From: Enterobacteriaceae bacterium RIT691
Lineage (GTDB): Bacteria; Pseudomonadota; Gammaproteobacteria; Enterobacterales; Enterobacteriaceae
Length of the DNA: 64,000 nt
Direction: 5' to 3'
Assembly (NCBI GenBank): GCA_009668205.1
Contig: WJYM01000014.1
Coordinates: 1-64,000, forward strand
The position numbers were made by a program, and so were the translations under genes. The notes beneath the pieces were generated by a model. The model ran no database searches, was not told where the DNA came from, and saw only the letters and a list, made by a program, of their open reading frames with translations. Within the stretch, counting starts at the first letter, position 1; every line of letters starts with the position of its first letter. Positions 9,651 to 17,773 of this stretch are shown one piece after another.

Positions 9651-10721
9651 TTACGCCAGACGTGCTTTCAGCTGACCGCGCAGGTCCTTATCGAGCTCGC
9701 GCAGCAATGCGTCCGTCGTTTCCCAGCTAATGCAGGCATCCGTGACCGAAACGCCGTACTTCATGTCGCAGCGCGGCTGTTCGGAAGACTGATTGCCTTC
9801 GTGAATGTTACTTTCAATCATCAGCCCGATAATGGAGCGGTTGCCATCTTTGATTTGGGCAACCACAGATTCTGCCACGGCAGACTGACGGCGGTAGTCT
9901 TTATTGGAATTACCATGACTGCAATCTACCATCAGCGATGGCTTCAGTCCCGCCTGTTCCATCTCTTTTTCACACTGTGCGACGTCTGCCGGGCTGTAGT
10001 TCGGTGCTTTACCGCCACGCAGGATCACATGGCCATCCGGGTTGCCCTGGGTCTGCAGCAGGCAAACCTGACCGGCCTGGTTGATACCCACAAAGCGATG
10101 CGGCATAGCCGCGGCACGCATGGCGTTGATCGCTGTTGCCAGGCTACCGTCGGTACCATTTTTAAAGCCAACAGGCATAGAAAGACCCGAAGCCATCTCG
10201 CGGTGAGTCTGAGATTCGGTCGTACGCGCACCAATCGCGGACCAGCTGAACAGATCGCCCAGGTATTGCGGGCTGTTTGGATCCAGCGCTTCGGTTGCCA
10301 GCGGCAGGCCCATGCTGACCAGCTCCACCAGCAGACGACGGGCAATTTTTAGACCGCCTTCAACATCAAACGAGCCATCCATGTGCGGATCGTTAATCAG
10401 GCCTTTCCAACCCACGGTAGTACGTGGTTTTTCAAAATAGACGCGCATCACAAGGTAGAGGCTATCGCTGACCTCTGCGGCAAGGGCTTTAAATCGACGA
10501 GCATATTCTATTGCAGCTTCCGGATCGTGAATCGAGCACGGCCCACAGACCACCAGCAGACGAGGATCGCGTCCGGCAATGATGTTGGAGATGGTCTGGC
10601 GTGATTCAGCAATCTGAGCTTCCTGCTCTGCCGTCAACGGGAATTCCGCTTTCAGCACTTCAGGAGTGATCAGGACATGTTCGTCGGCGATATGTACGTT
10701 GTTCAGCGCGTCTTTTTGCAT
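9651..10721 (-). CDS. aroF: AroF, DAHP synthase (tyrosine-sensitive)
   Basis: Condenses phosphoenolpyruvate and erythrose 4-phosphate to DAHP, the first step of the shikimate pathway. The 356 residues equal E. coli AroF; class I motifs include GPCSIHD and the metal and substrate site segments KPRTTVGWKGL and DCSHGNSNKD. Its pairing with tyrA identifies it as the tyrosine-regulated isozyme rather than AroG or AroH. Start at 10721 (MQKDALNN) by homology; the open frame runs further upstream through the promoter. Confidence 0.97.
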   Translation of the reverse strand: MQKDALNNVHIADEHVLITPEVLKAEFPLTAEQEAQIAESRQTISNIIAGRDPRLLVVCGPCSIHDPEAAIEYARRFKALAAEVSDSLYLVMRVYFEKPRTTVGWKGLINDPHMDGSFDVEGGLKIARRLLVELVSMGLPLATEALDPNSPQYLGDLFSWSAIGARTTESQTHREMASGLSMPVGFKNGTDGSLATAINAMRAAAMPHRFVGINQAGQVCLLQTQGNPDGHVILRGGKAPNYSPADVAQCEKEMEQAGLKPSLMVDCSHGNSNKDYRRQSAVAESVVAQIKDGNRSIIGLMIESNIHEGNQSSEQPRCDMKYGVSVTDACISWETTDALLRELDKDLRGQLKARLA

Positions 10722-10778
10722 GGTGGCTACCTGTATGACTCGTTTGCGATAATGGATGTCCTCACTGAGGATAGGTTT

Positions 10779-10806
10779 ACAATAACACATCAAGTAAAGT
10801 TTTCAA
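10779..10806 (-). promoter_or_regulatory. aroF promoter
   Basis: On the minus strand TTGAAA (10806-10801) and TATTGT (10784-10779) are 16 bp apart, upstream of aroF. A TyrR-type half site TGTAAA overlaps the region just downstream of the -10. Assignment is by fit to sigma-70 and by likeness to the E. coli aroF leader. Confidence 0.6.
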
Positions 10807-10815
10807 TCCATAATC

Positions 10816-10833
10816 CGTAAATTTATCTTTACA
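10816..10833 (-). promoter_or_regulatory. TyrR box upstream of aroF
   Basis: CGTAAATTTATCTTTACA matches the TyrR consensus TGTAAA-N6-TTTACA with a single mismatch. It sits ten bases upstream of the aroF -35, a position fit for tyrosine-dependent repression by TyrR hexamers together with a weaker site near the promoter. Confidence 0.8.
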
Positions 10834-10939
10834 ACACCCCTGTTTGGCGCATTTATTTTCAACAACACCGTAAACAATACAATACACTCGCGATTGATTG
10901 CGGCTGCGCTATGCTGAAAGAACTGACCCGGAGGAGCTT

Positions 10940-11311
10940 ATGAAGCCTGTTCTGTGCGCACTGGTACTGCTGTTATTAAGCGGCTGTAAGCTGGATCCGT
11001 ATGCCGACGTCCCAAAAGGCAAGACCGATTGGTACGGCGAAGGGATTGATGATGGCCGAAGCGGTATATCCGCCAGAAGCGAGCAGACCCTGGCCCGCGA
11101 CCTTGAAGACCCGAAGGTAGACCAAACAGCGTACCTTAAGGGTTATGCCGTGGGTCTGGAGGATATCTGCCAGGCTCATCTGCTGTATGGCTGGGGCGTG
11201 ACCGGTAAAATGTTCCCCGAAGGGTGTGACAGTAAAGCGAATGCCGCCGCACTCCGGGAGGCCTGGAATGCAGGAGCAAAAGAAGGCGCGCAATCCACGA
11301 GTTTCCGTTAA
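10940..11311 (+). CDS. yfiL: YfiL, small lipoprotein (DUF2799-like)
   Basis: A 123-residue lipoprotein: signal peptide with LLSGC lipobox (Cys16), then a polar domain with Gly-Asp rich repeats (YGEGIDDGRSG, YLKGYAVGLEDIC). It corresponds to E. coli YfiL, of unknown function, which lies upstream of yfiRNB. Start at 10940 is set by GGAGG immediately upstream; the frame is open for 14 more codons but without homology. A role with the YfiRNB cyclic-di-GMP system is suggested only by position. Confidence 0.87.
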   Translation: MKPVLCALVLLLLSGCKLDPYADVPKGKTDWYGEGIDDGRSGISARSEQTLARDLEDPKVDQTAYLKGYAVGLEDICQAHLLYGWGVTGKMFPEGCDSKANAAALREAWNAGAKEGAQSTSFR

Positions 11312-11446
11312 GACTCGTACACCAGCAATTCCCCACCTCTGGTCACGGCTAATCCATTATCGTGGCTAATGACTCACTGTAAGAATAATGTTAATATTCA
11401 TACAATTCTTTTGGCTATCTCTTCTCTGGATGCATGGCGGTTTCAG

Positions 11447-11965
11447 GTGAGCACCCGGTGGCTACGTTTGGTGTGTCGACTACTCGCGACACTGCTTTTC
11501 CTCTCAATGGATGTTCCCGCATTTGCTGCCTCCGGCGGCCAGGATAACGCTGTTCGCGATATTGTTTCCGGGATAGTCAGCTATACCCGTTGGCCAACGC
11601 TCAACGGCCCTCCCGTCCTCTGCGTCTTCGCCACGTCGTCATACGTTAGCGCATTTTCCCCTGCATCTGCGGGGTATAAAACCGTCATTGTACAGAACGA
11701 ACAGGAAGCATTTTCAGCGCGGTGTAATGCCCTCTATTTTGGTCGCGAATCCGCAGAGCAGCAGCAGAATATCATTAATCATTTCCAGCAGCCGCTGCTG
11801 ACCATCAGCGAGCAAAACCCTGACTGCGTAGTGGGCAGCGCATTTTGCCTGCAGATGAATGCTTCCCGCGTGACCTTTTCCGTCAACCTCGACGCCCTTT
11901 CCCGCAGTGGCGTACGGGTCAACCCGGATGTGTTAATGCTTGCCCGGAATAAAAAACATGAATAA
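11447..11965 (+). CDS. yfiR: YfiR, periplasmic repressor of the diguanylate cyclase YfiN
   Basis: Periplasmic protein that binds the YfiN periplasmic domain and holds it inactive; oxidation or cell-envelope stress relieves this. The C-terminal half matches E. coli YfiR closely (GIVSYTRWP, FSVNLDALSRSGV, NPDVLMLAR) and cysteine pairs for redox control are present. I prefer the GTG at 11447 because it gives a normal Sec signal peptide (basic start, LLATLLFLS, cleavage after AFA); an ATG at 11369 in the same frame would add 26 residues before it. Neither start has a strong ribosome site. The 3' end overlaps yfiN by eight bases. Confidence 0.88.
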   Translation: MSTRWLRLVCRLLATLLFLSMDVPAFAASGGQDNAVRDIVSGIVSYTRWPTLNGPPVLCVFATSSYVSAFSPASAGYKTVIVQNEQEAFSARCNALYFGRESAEQQQNIINHFQQPLLTISEQNPDCVVGSAFCLQMNASRVTFSVNLDALSRSGVRVNPDVLMLARNKKHE

Positions 11966-13178
11966 GGCACTCGCGACCACGCATCGCCCTACGTTTAAGA
12001 GAACCTTACGACGCATCAACACCATCAGTATCGTCATCACCATGACCCTGATCTGGCTGATGCTCAGTGCGGTTTCCGTGGTGAGCCTGAAACAGTATGC
12101 GCAAAAAAATCTTGAGCTGACCGGCGCAACCCTGAGTCATAGCATTGAAGCCGCGCTGGTGTTTGGCGATGAAACTGCAGCGACAGATACGCTGGCAGCG
12201 CTGGGTAAGCAGGGGCAGTTTGCGCAGGCCGATGTCTTTGACCGGGGCAACAGACCCTTTGCCCATTGGGCTTACGAAAGCGCCGCCAGCAGTGAACGCT
12301 TCAACCTGATGCTCAGCCACTGGCTGTTTCCTAAACCCGCCACCCAGCCGGTAATGCACAACGGCGAAGTGATTGGCCAAATCAGGCTGACCGCGCGCGA
12401 CAGTCTGATTGGCCATTTTATCTGGACCTCACTTGGGGTGCTGACTACCTGCATTTTGCTGGCCACTGCCGCAGCGATGGTCATTTCTCGTCAGCTGCAT
12501 GCTGGCGTGGTTAACGCACTGCAGAACATTGCCGATGTTGCCCACGATGTGCGCACCAACCGTAATTTTTCCCGCCGCGTCCCGGAGGAGAAAATTGAAG
12601 AGTTTCATCGCTTCGCCCAGGATTTCAATAGCCTGTTGAATGACATGGAACAGTGGCAGCAAACGCTGCAGGCAAAAAACGATCAGCTGCTGCGCTCTGC
12701 CATGCACGATGCACTGACCGGATTACCCAATCGGGCACTGTTCCGCACCCGGCTTCAGGCTCTGATGAACGATCCTAAAACACGGGACTCCTCTGCCCTG
12801 CTCTTTCTTGATGGCGATGACTTCAAAGAGATCAACGACACCTTCGGCCATGCTGCCGGCGATTGCGTACTAATAGAAACCGCAGCCCGCCTGGCCGGAT
12901 TTGGCGGCAAGCAGCACCAGGCCTACCGTCTTGGCGGCGATGAGTTCGCCATGATCCTGATGGAGGTCAGCAGTGAGGCGCAGGTGCAACGTATTTGCAC
13001 CGGGGTGGCGCAGCAGTTCAGCCACCCGACAGATATGCGAAACGGACAGACCACAGCGTTTACGCTGAGTATTGGTTATGCGCTTTCCTGGGAACATAGC
13101 ACCGTGGAGACGCTGCTGGAGCAGGCCGATCAAAACATGTACCTGATGAAAAATCAGCGGATAAAAACAGAGTCATAG
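11958..13178 (+). CDS. dgcN: YfiN (DgcN), membrane diguanylate cyclase
   Basis: Makes cyclic di-GMP from two GTP; in E. coli it also arrests division under envelope stress. The 406-residue protein has a transmembrane helix (about 25-48), a periplasmic PAS-like CHASE8 region, a second helix (about 150-175), a HAMP segment, and a GGDEF domain with an intact GGDEF signature near residue 326. The five residues before GGDEF are not preceded by RxxD, so the usual inhibitory I-site is missing, as I recall for E. coli YfiN. Start at 11958 overlaps yfiR, implying coupling. Regulation is therefore by YfiR rather than by product binding. Confidence 0.94.
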   Translation: MNKALATTHRPTFKRTLRRINTISIVITMTLIWLMLSAVSVVSLKQYAQKNLELTGATLSHSIEAALVFGDETAATDTLAALGKQGQFAQADVFDRGNRPFAHWAYESAASSERFNLMLSHWLFPKPATQPVMHNGEVIGQIRLTARDSLIGHFIWTSLGVLTTCILLATAAAMVISRQLHAGVVNALQNIADVAHDVRTNRNFSRRVPEEKIEEFHRFAQDFNSLLNDMEQWQQTLQAKNDQLLRSAMHDALTGLPNRALFRTRLQALMNDPKTRDSSALLFLDGDDFKEINDTFGHAAGDCVLIETAARLAGFGGKQHQAYRLGGDEFAMILMEVSSEAQVQRICTGVAQQFSHPTDMRNGQTTAFTLSIGYALSWEHSTVETLLEQADQNMYLMKNQRIKTES

Positions 13179-13195
13179 ACCATAAGGAATTCAGC

Positions 13196-13678
13196 ATGTT
13201 AAAGCGTTTCATTGCCCCGATTATCCTCTCTGCACTTGTGCTGGCTGGATGTCAGGCGCCACAGGGGAAATTCACGCCGGAACAGATGTCCGAAATGAAA
13301 GCCTGCGGCTTTAGTGAGACTAACGGTGACTGGTCGCTGGGCCTTTCAGATAAAATCCTGTTTGCCACGAATGACTCTCAGTTGAAAGACGACAGCCGCC
13401 AGCAGATTCAGAAAATGGCCGCGCAGCTCGCCGCGACCGGGCTGAAGCATGCCCGCATGGATGGGCACACCGATAACTACGGGGAAGACGGCTATAACGA
13501 AGCGCTGTCGCTTAAGCGTGCAGACCGTGTCGCCGATGCCTGGGCGGAAGGCGCGCATATTCCACGCACCAACCTCACTACTCGCGGGCTCGGGAAAAAA
13601 TACCCGGTTGCCAGCAACAGTACTTCACAGGGTCGCGCGGAGAACCGTCGGGTCACCATCGTCATCAGCGCGCCCTGA
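13196..13678 (+). CDS. yfiB: YfiB, outer-membrane OmpA-like lipoprotein
   Basis: A 160-residue lipoprotein (lipobox LAGC, Cys19) with an OmpA_C peptidoglycan-binding domain: DGHTDNYGEDGYNEALSLKR is the typical peptidoglycan contact motif. In Pseudomonas, YfiB sequesters YfiR at the outer membrane and so activates YfiN; the same role is expected here. It follows yfiN by 17 bp with AAGGAATTC before the ATG. The next gene is convergent, with only three bases between the stops and no obvious terminator. Confidence 0.93.
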   Translation: MLKRFIAPIILSALVLAGCQAPQGKFTPEQMSEMKACGFSETNGDWSLGLSDKILFATNDSQLKDDSRQQIQKMAAQLAATGLKHARMDGHTDNYGEDGYNEALSLKRADRVADAWAEGAHIPRTNLTTRGLGKKYPVASNSTSQGRAENRRVTIVISAP

Positions 13679-13681
13679 TTA

Positions 13682-15055
13682 TTATTCTGCTGACGGTATG
13701 ACGGATACTGCGCCAGCCATGCGCCAGCGCAGTACGTCAATCAGCATAAATATCAGCAGGCTGGCACCCAGTACCGGCATCGCCATTCCCAGCAGACTCG
13801 CTGCGACCAGCGTCGTTAACCGCCCGCTCAACGGCAGGTCACACCAGCTTTGCGTCAGCGTCATCAACGGATTGTATTTCGCAGGCGATGGGCGGCGGAT
13901 CCACCACAGCCGATAGCCCATCACAATCATCACGCAAAGCGCGAGGCCAAAAGCCATCAGCAGCAGTTGATTGACCACCCCAAACAGCAACCCCATGTGG
14001 AAATCCACCCCCCAGCGGGTGAGTTTCGCCATCAGCGGAAAATCGGCAAAACGGGTGCGATCCACCACCTGCATTCGGTTTGCGTCGATAGCCACCCCGT
14101 CCACCTGCGTCGGCCAGCGTCGATCAATCTCGGTTACCGTCCAGGCCTTGCCTGGCGTGTTTGCCGGGCGGATTTCAACCTTATGCGCATCAATTCCTGC
14201 TCGCTGGGCCAAATGCAGGACATCATCAAACTGCCCCCGTTCCGCTGGCATTGGCATCGTCATTTCCATTGCCATTGCCATTGCACCGTGATGCTCTGCG
14301 TGAGGGTCCTGTATCATCATTGGGCCATCGAGCTGGGTATTCAGCTGCGGCGTAAGCCAGTTGAATGCCGCGCGCAGCCTGTCAACATTGCCTCCCGCCC
14401 ACTGGGACCAGGTGAGTCCCGTTGCTGAAAACAGCAGCATGCCCGCCAGCAGCAACCAGCCGAGCGACACATGCCAGCGACGGGTATTCTGCACGCGGTT
14501 ATGAATCCGGCGCTTAGGGCGGCTGTAAAACCACAGCACGATCCCGCCACACGCCGCAAACCACATCCAGGAAGCCGCCAGTTCACTGTAAAGCCGCCCC
14601 ACATTGCCAAGCAGCAGCGAGCGATGGGCATAATCAATCCACTGACGCAGCGGTAAAATCCCGCTGGTGCCATAAACGGTCATATCGCCCTTTACCGCGA
14701 GGGTTACCGGATCGATAAACAGCGCCCGGGTTTCCGACTCCCCCAGCGCGGGGTCACTGAACATCACACGGGTCGTTTCCCCCATAGTGAGTGAGGGCCG
14801 CACGGCATAAAGCCCCAGCTTTCCACCGGAGGCCTGCTCGGCTACTGCGATTTGTTCCGCCAGAGAATGAGGCGTACCGTCGGGCTGTGCCGTTAATGCC
14901 GCACGATAAATAAGATTTTCCAGCTGTGGCGTGGCCACGTAGAGCGTACCGGTCAACGCCGCGACAAAAATAAACGGTCCGATAAACAGACCGACAGCGA
15001 AATGAAGACGGCGCAGCAGGGTTATCCAGGCTGCGCGAGGGGTGCAGGTAGTCAT
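13682..15055 (-). CDS. PepSY-associated transmembrane protein (PiuB/DUF-type), Met/His-rich
   Basis: A 457-residue inner-membrane protein with four expected helices (about 17-40, 145-170, 195-218, 345-370 and a hydrophobic C-terminal stretch) and PepSY-type domains between them. This family often accompanies siderophore receptors or metal homeostasis genes and is thought to handle iron reduction or metals. A striking segment at about 249-270, HAEHHGAMAMAMEMTMPMP, is rich in His and Met, as in copper-binding proteins. The start at 15055 follows AGGAAAAGT. It likely forms a unit with the DUF2946 gene 76 bp upstream. Not present between yfiB and rplS in E. coli K-12. Substrate unknown. Confidence 0.85.
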   Translation of the reverse strand: MTTCTPRAAWITLLRRLHFAVGLFIGPFIFVAALTGTLYVATPQLENLIYRAALTAQPDGTPHSLAEQIAVAEQASGGKLGLYAVRPSLTMGETTRVMFSDPALGESETRALFIDPVTLAVKGDMTVYGTSGILPLRQWIDYAHRSLLLGNVGRLYSELAASWMWFAACGGIVLWFYSRPKRRIHNRVQNTRRWHVSLGWLLLAGMLLFSATGLTWSQWAGGNVDRLRAAFNWLTPQLNTQLDGPMMIQDPHAEHHGAMAMAMEMTMPMPAERGQFDDVLHLAQRAGIDAHKVEIRPANTPGKAWTVTEIDRRWPTQVDGVAIDANRMQVVDRTRFADFPLMAKLTRWGVDFHMGLLFGVVNQLLLMAFGLALCVMIVMGYRLWWIRRPSPAKYNPLMTLTQSWCDLPLSGRLTTLVAASLLGMAMPVLGASLLIFMLIDVLRWRMAGAVSVIPSAE

Positions 15056-15131
15056 ACTTTTCCTATTTGAAAGCAAACAGATAGCGTGGCGCTTCAGCGC
15101 CCATTTTTAGGTGTTAGCAGGTAAAAGCAGA

Positions 15132-15521
15132 CTACCGCGGCGGGGCGCGCGGGTCGGGAGAGAGCCAGGGGAAATAGTGCCAGAGCTGAGCCACAGGCCG
15201 CTGCGGGCGCAGGTGAACACGCAACAGCAGTGCGCAAACCAGCATGACAAGCGACAGTATCAGTACAGGCACATGAGCCAGCAGTACACAGTAACCACAG
15301 GCTTCGGCATGGTCGACGGGCATTATCCCGGACGGGTGCCCGTTATGCTCATTGTCCGGCATTGGCATCTGGTGATGCATCATGCCTGGCATCGCACTCA
15401 TCGGGTCTTTTTGCAGCGAAACAGAGATCAGCGGCGCCACAATAATCAATGCAATAGCAAACAGCGCGAACCAGGCCGCGATGCGCTTACTGTGACTGTG
15501 ATAACACCGAATCTCTGCCAT
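15132..15521 (-). CDS. DUF2946-type small membrane protein, Met/His/Cys-rich
   Basis: A 129-residue protein with an N-terminal hydrophobic helix (about 14-34), a soluble loop full of Met and His (MSAMPGMMHHQMPMP, then HNGHPSG), a HAEACGYC motif and a second helix (about 82-102). This matches the DUF2946 family, which is commonly found next to TonB receptors or PepSY proteins and copper genes. The metal-ligand-rich loop agrees with the adjacent PepSY protein, suggesting a shared copper or other soft-metal function; that is inference. Confidence 0.8.
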   Translation of the reverse strand: MAEIRCYHSHSKRIAAWFALFAIALIIVAPLISVSLQKDPMSAMPGMMHHQMPMPDNEHNGHPSGIMPVDHAEACGYCVLLAHVPVLILSLVMLVCALLLRVHLRPQRPVAQLWHYFPWLSPDPRAPPR

Positions 15522-15591
15522 CTTCCCCCCAAACTGGCGGGCATTGTAAATGATTTATGGCTGAGACGTTAACAATCTGAACTGCGGAAAT

Positions 15592-15626
15592 GAAAAAGGG
15601 CCAGCCTTTCGGCCAGCCCTTTTCAA
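15592..15626 (-). terminator. Terminator of the rpsP-rimM-trmD-rplS operon
   Basis: An imperfect GC-rich hairpin (AGGGC..GCC with GGC..GCCCT, loop TTTC) is followed on the minus strand by five T residues, 13 bp after the rplS stop. Confidence 0.85.
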
Positions 15627-15638
15627 CACGGATGTTGC

Positions 15639-15992
<354 letters not shown>

Positions 15993-16029
15993 TTAATCTC
16001 TTATCCTGGGTAAACTGATATTTGGGGGC

Positions 16030-16797
16030 TTACGCCTCACCATCATGTTTATGTTGCTGTTGCGCGTGTTCCCGTTGGAACTCCGCCAGCAACCTTGCTT
16101 GCTCTTCAGTCAGAGCCAGGTTTTCCAAAAGTTCAGGTCTTCTCAGCCAGGTCCGGCCCAGCGACTGTTTCAAACGCCAGCGACGTATCTCGGCATGATT
16201 GCCTGACAGTAATACTGCCGGGACAGTCATCCCTTCCAACACTTCAGGTCGAGTATAGTGTGGACAGTCCAGTAATCCATCAGCAAAGGAATCTTCCGTC
16301 GCTGATGCTTCATGTCCCAGAACACCCGGAATAAACCGGGAGACCGAGTCAATCAGCGTCATTGCTGGTAACTCACCACCGCTGAGAACGTAATCGCCGA
16401 TAGACCATTCTTCGTCTATTTCGGTTTGAATTACGCGCTCATCTATCCCTTCGTAGCGACCGCACACCAGAATCAACTTCTCACTGGTAGCCAGTTCGCT
16501 GACGCCTGCTTGATCAAGCTTGCGTCCCTGAGGTGAAAGATAAATCACCTTTGCGCCTTCACCCGCCGCGGCTTTTGCTGCATGAATGGCATCCCGCAAG
16601 GGTTGCACCATCATCAACATCCCCGGTCCGCCGCCGAAAGGACGTGAATCCACGGTACGGTGCCGGTCATGAGCGAAATCACGCGGACTCCAGCTCTGAA
16701 TGTTCAGCAGGCCATTTTTTACGGCCCGGCCAGTTACCCCGTAGTCGGTAATCGCACGAAACATCTCTGGAAACAGGCTAACTACACCAATAAACAT
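16030..16797 (-). CDS. trmD: TrmD, tRNA (guanine-N1)-methyltransferase
   Basis: Methylates G37 next to the anticodon using S-adenosylmethionine, preventing +1 frameshifting. The 255-residue SPOUT-fold enzyme shows the trefoil-knot cofactor site ([24 protein letters not shown]) and the N-terminal FPEMF and FGGGPGMLM segments. Third gene of the operon, 40 bp upstream of rplS. Confidence 0.98.
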   Translation of the reverse strand: MFIGVVSLFPEMFRAITDYGVTGRAVKNGLLNIQSWSPRDFAHDRHRTVDSRPFGGGPGMLMMVQPLRDAIHAAKAAAGEGAKVIYLSPQGRKLDQAGVSELATSEKLILVCGRYEGIDERVIQTEIDEEWSIGDYVLSGGELPAMTLIDSVSRFIPGVLGHEASATEDSFADGLLDCPHYTRPEVLEGMTVPAVLLSGNHAEIRRWRLKQSLGRTWLRRPELLENLALTEEQARLLAEFQREHAQQQHKHDGEA

Positions 16798-16842
16798 CAG
16801 CCAATCCCCATGACATCGACTTTTACTCGTAACCCGGAGGTT

Positions 16843-17391
16843 TTAAAAACCAGGATCCCAATCTACTTCAATGGTTTGAGTAGTGAGATCGACTTTCTTG
16901 ATAACCTGTCCATCGAGGAACGGAACCAACCGCTCCTTGATGCCAAATGCATCTTTCAGGTTTGCCTTAATGACGAGAACGTCATTAGACCCGGTTTCCA
17001 TCATATCGATGACTTTACCGAGGTCATAGCCTTCCGAGGTCACTACCTGGCAGCCCATAAGGTCTTTCCAGTAATAAGTGCCATCGTCCAGCGCAGGCAG
17101 CTGCGAGGAATCCACGACAATTTCGCAATTGGTCAGCAGATTCGCGGCATCCCGATCTTCAATGCCTTTCAGCTTGATGACCAGATCCTGATTGTGGTGA
17201 CGCCAGCTTTCCAGCTCAACAGTCTGCCACTGACCCGCCTTCTGGATAAACCAGGGCTGATAGTCAAAAATGCTTTCAGCGTCTTCGGTGGAAGAAAACA
17301 CTCTGAGCCAACCACGAATACCGTAGGAAGAGCCCATCTTGCCGACAACAATCGGTTCAACAGGTGCTTTTGCGGCGAGTTGCTTGCTCAT
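16843..17391 (-). CDS. rimM: RimM, 30S ribosome maturation factor
   Basis: Binds S19 and helps assemble the head of the 30S subunit. The 182-residue product has the N-terminal RimM beta barrel ([17 protein letters not shown]) and the C-terminal PRC-barrel ([11 protein letters not shown] to the end), as in E. coli. The start is set at 17391 (MSKQL) by homology; in-frame ATGs one and three codons upstream are possible and GGTGG lies before them. Sits between rpsP (18 bp upstream) and trmD. Confidence 0.96.
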   Translation of the reverse strand: MSKQLAAKAPVEPIVVGKMGSSYGIRGWLRVFSSTEDAESIFDYQPWFIQKAGQWQTVELESWRHHNQDLVIKLKGIEDRDAANLLTNCEIVVDSSQLPALDDGTYYWKDLMGCQVVTSEGYDLGKVIDMMETGSNDVLVIKANLKDAFGIKERLVPFLDGQVIKKVDLTTQTIEVDWDPGF

Positions 17392-17409
17392 CATGACCAC
17401 CGTGACAGA

Positions 17410-17658
17410 TTAAGCTGCTTTGTTTGCTGCTTTGATCAGCGTAGCAACGCGATCGGAAACAGTCGCGCCCAGGCCAACCCAGTGAGCGACACGATCCAGA
17501 TCCAGACGAGTTTCTTCTTCTGCACCGCTTGCCAGTGGGTTGAAGAAACCAACGCGCTCGATGAAGCGACCGTTGCGTGCATTACGGCTGTCAGTAACAA
17601 CAACCTGGTAGAACGGACGCTTTTTTGCGCCGTGACGTGCTAAACGAATAGTTACCAT
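17410..17658 (-). CDS. rpsP: Ribosomal protein S16
   Basis: Small-subunit assembly protein, 82 residues, identical in plan to E. coli S16 ([20 protein letters not shown] at the N-terminus). The start at 17658 follows AGAGGATG. First gene of the rpsP-rimM-trmD-rplS operon, with a leader hairpin upstream. Confidence 0.97.
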   Translation of the reverse strand: MVTIRLARHGAKKRPFYQVVVTDSRNARNGRFIERVGFFNPLASGAEEETRLDLDRVAHWVGLGATVSDRVATLIKAANKAA

Positions 17659-17672
17659 AACATCCTCTTGTG

Positions 17673-17715
17673 TGAATAAAACACCGGGCCCCATCGAGGG
17701 ACGGAGCCCGGTGTT
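17673..17715 (-). terminator. GC-rich hairpin in the ffh-rpsP gap (ffh terminator or rpsP leader structure)
   Basis: ACACCGGGC and GCCCGGTGT (17714-17706 with 17689-17681) form a perfect 9-bp stem followed on the minus strand by TTTTATTC. It can end ffh transcripts. It also lies inside the leader of the rpsP transcript, downstream of the promoter at 17733-17760, so it may act as a partial terminator for the ribosomal operon. Confidence 0.7.
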
Positions 17716-17732
17716 ATATTAAAAGCCCGAAA

Positions 17733-17760
17733 ATTTTACTCATTTCGGCGCAAAAAGCAA
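17733..17760 (-). promoter_or_regulatory. Candidate promoter of the rpsP operon
   Basis: On the minus strand TTGCTT (17760-17755) and TAAAAT (17738-17733) are 16 bp apart, just after the ffh stop codon and about 75 bp ahead of rpsP. Confidence 0.55.
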
Positions 17761-17773
17761 TCGCTAAAGCGAA

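Noticed and set aside
15087-15107. Hairpin GGCGC-TTCA-GCGCC followed by T residues on the plus strand between the PepSY and DUF2946 genes.
   Set aside because: There is no plus-strand gene upstream for it to terminate, and on the minus strand it has no T run.
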